Made by a program: the position numbers and the translations under genes. A DNA stretch of 5,196 nucleotides from Bryobacterales bacterium (GTDB lineage Bacteria; Acidobacteriota; Terriglobia; Bryobacterales; Bryobacteraceae): NCBI GenBank assembly GCA_003487005.1, contig DNFG01000456.1, positions 1 through 5,196 on the forward strand, given 5' to 3'. The notes under the pieces are model-generated. The model was not told the DNA's origin, did not search any database, and saw only the letters and a program-made list of their open reading frames with translations. Below, piece by piece: positions 1 to 5,196 of this stretch (position 1 is its first letter; every line of letters begins with the position of its first letter).

Positions 1-1172
1 CTTCGTTCGAAGGGGGGGTGCTGCGGTGGACAATCGAGAAGTTGCGGGCGAGTTTTGAAGGGCGGCTGAACGCGGAGGGAACCGCGATTGAGGGGACATT
101 CACGCAGGGCGTGGCGATGGAACTGGCGCTGAAGCGGATGCCCGCGGCGGCGGCAAAGGCGCCGGGCCGGCCGCAAATGCCGAAGGGGCCGTTTCCCTAC
201 CGGGCGGAGGAGGTGACGTTTTCGAGTACGGACAGCAGGGTGACGCTGGCGGGGACGCTGACGTTTCCGGCGGGCGCGGGGCCGCATCCGGCGGTGATTC
301 TGATCTCGGGCTCGGGTCCACAGGACCGGGACGAGACGATTATGGGGCACAAGCCGTTTCTGGTGCTGGCGGACTGGCTGACGCGGCGGGGGGTGGCGGT
401 GCTGCGCTACGACGACCGGGGGACGGCGAAGTCCACCGGGGCGTTCGCGGAGGCGACGAGCGTGGATTTTTCGAACGACGCAGTGGGGGCGTTGGATTAT
501 CTGAAGGGGCGGAAGGAGATTGACGGGAAGCGAATCGGGTTTCTGGGCCACAGCGAGGGTGGACTGGTGGCGCCGATGGTGGCGGTCCGGCGGCCCGAGG
601 TGGCGTTCGTGGTGCTTCTGGCGGGGACGGCGGTGCCGGGGTCGGCGGTGATGCTGGCGCAGGGCGAGGCGATCGGGAAGGCGGCGGGGGCGCCGGAGGC
701 GGCGCTGGCGCAGAACCGGCGGTTGCAGGAAACGTTGTTCGAGGCGGTGCGGACGACGCCGGACCCGGAGGAGTTGCGGAAGAAGGTGGAGGAAGCGCTT
801 TCGATGATGCCGGAGGCGCAGCGGGCGGCGCAAGTGAAGCAGATTACGGGGCCGTGGATGCGCTTCTTCATCACCTACGATCCAGCAGTGATATTGCGCC
901 GGCTGAAGGCGCCGGTGCTGGCTCTTTTTGGCGAGTTGGATCTGCAGGTGCTGCCGGAGCAGAATGCGCCGGTGTTGGAGGCGGCTTTGCGGGCGGCGGG
1001 CAACGAGCAAGTGGAGATTCACCGTCTGGCTGGGTTGAATCATCTGTTTCAGCCGGCCAAGACGGGGACGCCGCAGGAGTACGCGACGATTGAGCAGACG
1101 ATGGACGAGCGGGCGCTGGAATTGATTGCGGGGTGGCTGCGCCGGACGGCGGGGCTGGAGCAGGCGCCATGA
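1..1172 (+). CDS. Alpha/beta hydrolase (serine hydrolase), 5'-truncated by window edge
   Basis: Probable secreted or periplasmic esterase/peptidase-like serine hydrolase; the substrate cannot be told from sequence. A GTG at 18 could start a 384-residue protein, but the frame is open to the left edge and the first residues read as the end of a small beta-rich N-terminal domain (EGRLNAEGTAIEGTF, then LALKR) that often precedes this hydrolase type, so the true start is most likely upstream. Counting from the GTG, the hydrolase fold begins near residue 64. SGSGPQDRDE (97-106) is the likely oxyanion-hole strand/loop, YDDRG (131-135) is a typical family motif, and GHSEGG (177-182) is the nucleophile elbow with Ser179. 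Asp308 in FGELD is the probable acid and His342 in GLNH the base, so the triad looks intact. A helical cap lies at about 210-290. The TGA stop overlaps the next gene's ATG by 4 bases (ATGA), indicating translational coupling. Family certain, specificity unknown. Confidence 0.9.
   Translation, partial: SFEGGVLRWTIEKLRASFEGRLNAEGTAIEGTFTQGVAMELALKRMPAAAAKAPGRPQMPKGPFPYRAEEVTFSSTDSRVTLAGTLTFPAGAGPHPAVILISGSGPQDRDETIMGHKPFLVLADWLTRRGVAVLRYDDRGTAKSTGAFAEATSVDFSNDAVGALDYLKGRKEIDGKRIGFLGHSEGGLVAPMVAVRRPEVAFVVLLAGTAVPGSAVMLAQGEAIGKAAGAPEAALAQNRRLQETLFEAVRTTPDPEELRKKVEEALSMMPEAQRAAQVKQITGPWMRFFITYDPAVILRRLKAPVLALFGELDLQVLPEQNAPVLEAALRAAGNEQVEIHRLAGLNHLFQPAKTGTPQEYATIEQTMDERALELIAGWLRRTAGLEQAP
1157..1160 (+). 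promoter_or_regulatory. Ribosome binding site for the M1 peptidase gene
   Basis: A GGAG core lies 8 bases before the ATG at 1169, inside the last codons of the hydrolase gene. Spacing is near ideal for 1169 and longer (11) for the second ATG at 1172. This supports 1169 over the upstream in-frame GTG at 1133, which would add 12 Ala/Gly-rich residues ahead of the signal peptide. Confidence 0.55.
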
Positions 1173-3238
1173 TGCGCGGTTGGGTTTGGCTGGCGCTCCT
1201 CTCCGGATGCTGCACGCTGCACGCGGCGCCAGTGGCCGTGGCCAGCTACGACATGAAAGTGAGCCTCGACCCGGATAAGAGGACGATCACGGGGACGGCT
1301 ACCCTGACCTGGTTGAACAATTCATCCGACAAAGTGCCCACACTGCAGTTTCACTTGTACATGAACGCGTTCAAGAACGAGCGGACAACGTTCATGCGTG
1401 GACTGGTGGACGGAGGCCAGGGGCTGGTGCGGGATCCGAAACGCCAGGACTGGGGGTGGATTGATGTTCAGCGGCTTCAGTTGGCGGGTGGGGAGGATTT
1501 GACGGGGCGAATGCGTTTCATCCAGCCGGACGACCGGAACCGGAGCGACCAGACGGTGATGGAAGTGACGCTCCCGGCGCCGGTGGCGCCGGGGCAGACG
1601 ATCCGGGTGGAGATGGATTTCGTCTCGAAGTTGCCGAAGATCGTTGCGCGGACGGGATATCGCGGGAAGTTCTTTCTGGCGGGGCAGTGGTTTCCGAAGT
1701 TGGGAGTCTGGGAGACGCAGGGATTCCGGCAGAGGGCGGAGGCGGGCTGGAACTGCCATCAGTTTCACGCGAACTCGGAGTTTTACGCCAATTTTGGCGA
1801 CTACCGGGTGTCATTGACGCTGCCTCGGGAGTACATGGTTGGGGCGACGGGGGAGCAGAAAGGGCGAACAGAGAATGCGGAGACGGGGATGGCGGAATGG
1901 GTGTTCGAGCAGGGGATGGTGACGGACTTTGCGTTCACGGCTCAGCCGGATTTCGTGCGACTGGAGCGGGATTTCGTGCCGGAACGCGACATTCCACACG
2001 CGGAACGGACGGAAGTGGCGCAGTTGTTGGGGGTGCCGGAGAGCGGTCTGGCGCTGCCGCGGACGAAGATGATTCTGTTGATTCAGCCGGAGCACCGGGA
2101 TCAGGCGGAGCGGCAGTTCCGGGCGTTGAAGGCGGGGTTGCAGTGGTTCGGGCTCTGGTATGGTCCCTATCCGCACCGGACGATCACGCTGGTGGACCCG
2201 CCGGCGGGCGCGGAGCGGGCCGGAGGGATGGAGTATCCGACGTTCATCACCGGAGGGACACGCTGGGCGGAGCCGGACGACTACTTTTTCAGCGATGAAA
2301 CGGTGGTTCACGAGTTTGGACACCAGTATTTCAAGGAGTTGGTTGCAACAAACGAGTTCGAGGAGTCGTGGCTGGATGAGGGATTCACCCACTACGCGAC
2401 GACGAAGATCATGGAGCGGGTGTATGGACCGGGCCGGCTGCCATTCCGGGTGATGGGGGTGAATCTGTCGAAGTGGCTGCGGCTGCCGCTGCTGCGGAAC
2501 TGGAGCCTGAACCGGGTTTCGTACCTGGAGGATCCGGCGGGGGACAGCCTGCGGCGGGCATCGTGGAAGTATTACGACTCGGCGAGCTATGGGCGGAATT
2601 CGTACTCGAGGGCGGCGTTGACGCTGCGGATGCTGGAGCGGATGCTCGGTGAGCCGGTGATGGCGCGGGTGATGCGGGCGTATGTGGCGCGTTGGCGGTT
2701 TGGTCATCCGTCGACACGCGACTTCCAGGCAGTGGCGGAGGAAGTCTCCGGACGGGAATTGGGGTGGTTTTTTGAGCAGTTCGTGGATGGAAATCGCCTG
2801 CTGGACTACGGGGTGGCGGGAGTGGAGACGCGGAAGGTGGAACCGGGGCTCGGGGTATTCGACGGGGTGCCGGGGCAGGACAGGCAGGCGGTAACGGAGC
2901 GGAAGGATGACGGCAAGCCGGCGATGTACGAGTCGGTGGTCAGCATCCGGCGGCTGGGGGACGGTGTGGCGCCGGTCCGGGTGACCGTCCGCTTCGACGA
3001 CGGACATTATGAGGAGCGGGAGTGGGACGGGCGATACCGGTGGGTTCGATTCACGTTCTTGCGCCCCCAGAAGATCCTGCAGGTGTGGGTAGACCGGGGC
3101 CAGGAGCAACAACTGGACGTGAATTTCGCGAACAACACATGGCAGCATGAGCCGCAGACGAAGGAGTTGACCCATTGGGGGGGGACACTGGTGTTCTGGC
3201 TGCAGAATCTGTTCGTCTGGACGGGGGCGCTGCTCTGA
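1169..3238 (+). CDS. M1 family zinc metallopeptidase (aminopeptidase N-like), exported
   Basis: Zinc aminopeptidase-type enzyme, predicted outside the cytoplasm, probably trimming N-terminal residues from peptides. The 689-residue product starts with a secretion signal (hydrophobic stretch about 5-12). This could be cut by signal peptidase I after LHA (residue 19), or be a lipoprotein signal with lipobox LSGC (Cys14). The N-terminal beta-saddle domain spans about 25-265. The thermolysin-like catalytic domain (about 270-545) carries GGMEY (352-356, the substrate N-terminus-binding motif, GAMEN in classical members), zinc ligands His381 and His385 in HEFGH, catalytic Glu382, and third ligand Glu404 in WLDEG exactly 18 residues later. 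Tyr479 is a candidate transition-state tyrosine. A beta-sandwich domain follows (about 550-660), including DVNFANN. There is no long ERAP1-type C-terminal helical domain. The last 18-20 residues (671-689) are strongly hydrophobic and may anchor the protein. It overlaps the hydrolase by 4 bases and is followed after 1 base by a membrane-protein gene. Confidence 0.95.
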   Translation: MMRGWVWLALLSGCCTLHAAPVAVASYDMKVSLDPDKRTITGTATLTWLNNSSDKVPTLQFHLYMNAFKNERTTFMRGLVDGGQGLVRDPKRQDWGWIDVQRLQLAGGEDLTGRMRFIQPDDRNRSDQTVMEVTLPAPVAPGQTIRVEMDFVSKLPKIVARTGYRGKFFLAGQWFPKLGVWETQGFRQRAEAGWNCHQFHANSEFYANFGDYRVSLTLPREYMVGATGEQKGRTENAETGMAEWVFEQGMVTDFAFTAQPDFVRLERDFVPERDIPHAERTEVAQLLGVPESGLALPRTKMILLIQPEHRDQAERQFRALKAGLQWFGLWYGPYPHRTITLVDPPAGAERAGGMEYPTFITGGTRWAEPDDYFFSDETVVHEFGHQYFKELVATNEFEESWLDEGFTHYATTKIMERVYGPGRLPFRVMGVNLSKWLRLPLLRNWSLNRVSYLEDPAGDSLRRASWKYYDSASYGRNSYSRAALTLRMLERMLGEPVMARVMRAYVARWRFGHPSTRDFQAVAEEVSGRELGWFFEQFVDGNRLLDYGVAGVETRKVEPGLGVFDGVPGQDRQAVTERKDDGKPAMYESVVSIRRLGDGVAPVRVTVRFDDGHYEEREWDGRYRWVRFTFLRPQKILQVWVDRGQEQQLDVNFANNTWQHEPQTKELTHWGGTLVFWLQNLFVWTGALL
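1573..1593 (+). repeat. Perfect 9-bp inverted repeat with 3-base loop inside the M1 gene
   Basis: Left arm CCCGGCGCC (1573-1581), loop GGT, right arm GGCGCCGGG (1585-1593). All pairs are G-C, so a very stable mRNA hairpin is possible. It encodes part of LPAPVAPGQ, and the symmetry can arise simply from GC-rich codons for Pro, Ala and Gly. No T-run follows, so it is not an intrinsic terminator. Confidence 0.5.
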
Positions 3239-3239
3239 G

Positions 3240-4151
3240 ATGACGTCATTGCCGGTTTGGGCCATACTGGGCGATGCGCGGCGGCAGACGGCGCAGGCAG
3301 GCCGGGCGCTCTGGGTGATGTGGGTAGCCTATACGCTGCTGGCGGTAGTCGTGGCAGCGGCGACTGTGGCGTCGATGGGACAGCATTTCGGACGAAGCCT
3401 GAGCGCGGGGCCACTCTCGCTGGAACTGGACCCGGCGGCGGTGGCGGAATGGATCTTCGCGAACCGGGGTGAACCGGCGTGGCAGTTGATCTGGGCCGTG
3501 GCCGCGGGGTTGTTGGTACTTCTGCCGGTGGCGGTGTTCCTTTCGGGCGGGGCGTTGGGTCAGCTATCCAGCCGGGCCGGATTTCTGGAGGGTGGAGGGC
3601 GTTATTTCTGGCGGTTCCTGCGGCTGACGGTCATGGCGGGGGTACTTCATACGACGGCGCTGGCGGCTCTGGCGGCGGTGCACCGGGCGGTGGAGCGGGC
3701 ATTCGCGGATTCGCTTGTGGAGCGGCCGGTGGTATTGACCTCGGAAGTGATCGACGGCCTGGTTGTATTGACGGTGTGGCTGATTGCCGGGGCGATGGAC
3801 TATGCAAAAGTCCGGATTGTCGTGGATGAGGAGCGCAGCGCTTTATCGGCGGGGTTCGCGGGACTCTGGTTCGTGGCGCGGCATCCACTGCGGGCGCTCG
3901 GGCCTCTGGCGTTCGTGGCTTTGTGCGGCGTCGTACTCTTCGCGTTTTATCAGACCGCGTACAACGTGTTTGATTACCGCGGGATGCGGACGATTCTGAT
4001 TTCGATAGCCGGACAGCAGTTCTACCTGGGACTCCGAATCTGGCTCCGGCTATGGCAGTGGGCGACATGTATGCGGGTGGATCAGGCGGTCCGGCGGCCT
4101 GCGTCGCCATGGGCGATCTCCGAACCGGAGCCGTACGGCGATAACATTTGA
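3240..4151 (+). CDS. Uncharacterised polytopic inner-membrane protein
   Basis: Function unknown. The 303-residue product has about six predicted membrane segments: 23-45, 80-104, 127-147, 170-187, 219-237 and a less certain 251-275 that contains Arg266 and Arg270. Positive residues lie at the N-terminus (Arg14, Arg15, Arg22), in the loops at 110-128 and 190-218, and at the C-terminus, which suggests both ends are cytoplasmic. Recognisable motifs are LSGGALGQL (101-109), a short amphipathic stretch GGGRYFWRFLRL (118-129), and MDYAKVRIVVDEERSAL (186-202) followed by FVARHP (211-216). A DYAK/R...ERSA...RHP pattern occurs, from memory, in other unannotated membrane proteins; I cannot name a family. 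No catalytic motif, ATP-binding loop or transporter signature is visible. The ATG lies one base after the M1 stop (TGAGATG), with only a weak G-run (3223-3227) as ribosome site, so translation probably depends on coupling. A partner or anchor role for the M1 peptidase is inference. Confidence 0.85.
   Translation: MTSLPVWAILGDARRQTAQAGRALWVMWVAYTLLAVVVAAATVASMGQHFGRSLSAGPLSLELDPAAVAEWIFANRGEPAWQLIWAVAAGLLVLLPVAVFLSGGALGQLSSRAGFLEGGGRYFWRFLRLTVMAGVLHTTALAALAAVHRAVERAFADSLVERPVVLTSEVIDGLVVLTVWLIAGAMDYAKVRIVVDEERSALSAGFAGLWFVARHPLRALGPLAFVALCGVVLFAFYQTAYNVFDYRGMRTILISIAGQQFYLGLRIWLRLWQWATCMRVDQAVRRPASPWAISEPEPYGDNI
4104..4139 (+). repeat. Three consecutive short inverted repeats before the LD-carboxypeptidase gene
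   Basis: Back to back lie TCGCC-ATG-GGCGA (4104-4116), CTCCG-AAC-CGGAG (4118-4130) and the 10-base palindrome GCCGTACGGC (4130-4139). They fall in the last codons of the membrane-protein gene, 15 bases before the next ATG. No T-run follows, so an intrinsic terminator is unlikely. They could fold the mRNA near the translation start, or be chance in GC-rich sequence. Confidence 0.4.
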
Positions 4152-4153
4152 AG

Positions 4154-5196
4154 ATGGAACGCCGATCTCTCCTTGCGACCGCGCTGGCAGCGCCGGTCGC
4201 CTCCGCCTTTCAACCCGCCAGCGGGCTGAGCCTGGTCAAACCGCCGGTCCTGAAACCGGGCGACACGGTTTCGTGCGTGACCCCGTCGACCTTTGTGGTG
4301 AATCCAGAGACGCGGATCCAGGCGGAGCGGATTGTGAATGCGCTCGGGTTGAAGGCGAAGTTCAGCGCGAACACGGGGAAGCGCTGGGGGTATCTGGGCG
4401 GATCGGTGGAGGAACGGGTGGCGGATTTGCACGCGGCGTTCCGGGATCCGGAGACGAAGGCGGTGTTCTGTGTGCGGGGCGGCTACGGAGCAGCGATGTT
4501 GCTGGACCGGCTGGATTATAACCTGATCCGGCGCAACCCCAAGATTCTGTTGGGGTATTCGGACATCACCGCGCTCCATCTGGGGATTCATCAGACGTCC
4601 CGGATCGTGACGCTGCACGGCCCGACGGTGCTGGATTCCCTCAACGAGTACACGTTTAACCTGCTGAAGAGAGCCCTTTTCGAGGCCAAACCGCTGGGCG
4701 AGTTAAAGAATCCGCCGGAGCGGAATCCGCTGAAGCCGCTGCACCCGGTGCGGACAATGCGCGGGGGAAAAGCGACGGGGGCGTTGATCGGAGGCAATCT
4801 GACGCTGATTTCGACGACGATGGGGACGCCCTGGGAGATCCGGACAGAGGGCAAGATTCTGTTTCTGGAGGACGTGGGCGAGCAGCCGTACTCGATGGAC
4901 CGGATGTTGACGCAGTTGCGACTAGCTGGCAAGTTCAATGGAATCAAGGGTTTGATATTGGGAGAATGCGCGGACTGCAGGCCCCGGGAGTTCCGGCCGT
5001 CGTTTGAATCGACGTTATCGCTGCCGGAGGTGTTTGACCACGTTCTGGCGGAGTTGGAGGTTCCGGTGGTGTCTGGGCTGGTGTTCGGGCACACGGAGGA
5101 TCAGTTTCCGCTGCCATTGGGGGTGGAAGCGACGCTGGATGCCGACGCGGGGACGGTGACGGTCCTGGAAAGCCATTCCGCGATGGGTTTCACGGG
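4154..5196 (+). CDS. LD-carboxypeptidase (muramoyltetrapeptide carboxypeptidase, peptidase family S66), Tat-type signal, 3' end beyond window
   Basis: Enzyme of the LdcA type, which removes the terminal D-alanine from murein tetrapeptides by cutting an L,D bond. The window holds 347 complete codons with no stop. LdcA enzymes are about 300 residues, so only a few residues are probably missing. The N-terminus MERRSLLATALAAP with cleavage likely after ASA (residue 18) looks like a twin-arginine signal, implying a folded, exported enzyme rather than the cytoplasmic E. coli form. The mature N-terminal domain opens with LKPGDTVSCVTPS (33-45). CVRGGYGA (106-113) and the nucleophile motif GYSDIT (134-139, Ser136) follow. 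The C-terminal domain has LFLEDVGE (236-243, Glu239) and GHTED (312-316, His313), completing the Ser-Glu-His triad. A CxxC pair occurs at 272-275. The ATG lies 2 bases after the preceding stop with only GAAG abutting it, so initiation is probably coupled. The related MccF (microcin C immunity) group is an alternative, but the export signal favours cell-wall turnover. Confidence 0.93.
   Translation, partial: MERRSLLATALAAPVASAFQPASGLSLVKPPVLKPGDTVSCVTPSTFVVNPETRIQAERIVNALGLKAKFSANTGKRWGYLGGSVEERVADLHAAFRDPETKAVFCVRGGYGAAMLLDRLDYNLIRRNPKILLGYSDITALHLGIHQTSRIVTLHGPTVLDSLNEYTFNLLKRALFEAKPLGELKNPPERNPLKPLHPVRTMRGGKATGALIGGNLTLISTTMGTPWEIRTEGKILFLEDVGEQPYSMDRMLTQLRLAGKFNGIKGLILGECADCRPREFRPSFESTLSLPEVFDHVLAELEVPVVSGLVFGHTEDQFPLPLGVEATLDADAGTVTVLESHSAMGFT

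Noticed and set aside
18..20. GTG at 18 as the true start of the hydrolase
   Set aside because: The frame is open upstream to the edge and the first residues read as the middle of a domain, so the gene more likely starts outside the window.
1133..1168. GTG at 1133 as the M1 start
   Set aside because: It would place an Ala/Gly-rich stretch ahead of a good signal peptide. ATG at 1169 has a GGAG at proper spacing and the usual ATGA overlap.
1687..2298. Overlapping + strand frame of 203 codons inside the M1 gene
   Set aside because: The Gly/Ala/Val-rich product without domains is a frame-shifted shadow of the M1 gene.
1811..3265. 484-codon open frame on the minus strand, opposite the M1 peptidase
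   Set aside because: Its translation is Arg/Pro/His/Leu-rich and low in complexity, with no domain. It mirrors a strongly supported gene, and long antisense frames are expected from the codon bias.
4130..4153. Intrinsic terminator between the membrane-protein and LD-carboxypeptidase genes
   Set aside because: The palindrome is short and is followed by ataacatttg rather than a T-run, and the next gene starts 2 bases after the stop.
4082..5094. Minus-strand frames opposite the last gene (4082-4618 and 4591-5094)
   Set aside because: They lie opposite the LD-carboxypeptidase, whose full catalytic triad is on the + strand; they show no recognisable motif or good ribosome site.

Overview
This 5.2 kb window is densely coding and comes from a GC-rich bacterium. 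It holds four genes, all on the + strand, with almost no spacing: a 4-base overlap, then gaps of 1 and 2 bases. This is the layout of one co-transcribed, translationally coupled operon. There is no tRNA, rRNA, CRISPR array, mobile element or recognisable terminator, and the operon promoter must lie upstream of the window. The coding strand is very rich in G, with a strong preference for codons ending in G. Together with the protein types (serine hydrolase with a small N-terminal domain, M1 peptidase with GGMEY instead of GAMEN, Tat-type S66 peptidase), this suggests an acidobacterium, perhaps Bryobacterales/Solibacter-like. That placement is an inference from style, not from a marker gene.

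Layout: (1) positions 1-1172, the 3' part of an alpha/beta hydrolase (GHSEGG nucleophile elbow), open at the left edge. (2) 1169-3238, a complete M1-family zinc metallopeptidase with a secretion signal, HEXXH-X18-E zinc site and a hydrophobic C-terminal tail. (3) 3240-4151, an uncharacterised polytopic membrane protein with about six transmembrane segments. (4) 4154-right edge, an LD-carboxypeptidase (peptidase family S66) with a Tat-like signal peptide and the Ser-Glu-His triad; it is nearly complete, but its stop codon is beyond the window. This gene is easily missed because its frame stays open at the edge.

Taken together, three hydrolases, two of them with clear export signals, sit around one membrane protein. 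A plausible reading (inference) is an envelope-associated set for breaking down peptides or peptidoglycan fragments. The individual families are well known; the least understood parts are the membrane protein and the way the M1 peptidase is attached to the envelope. I see no strong evidence of a wholly new system.
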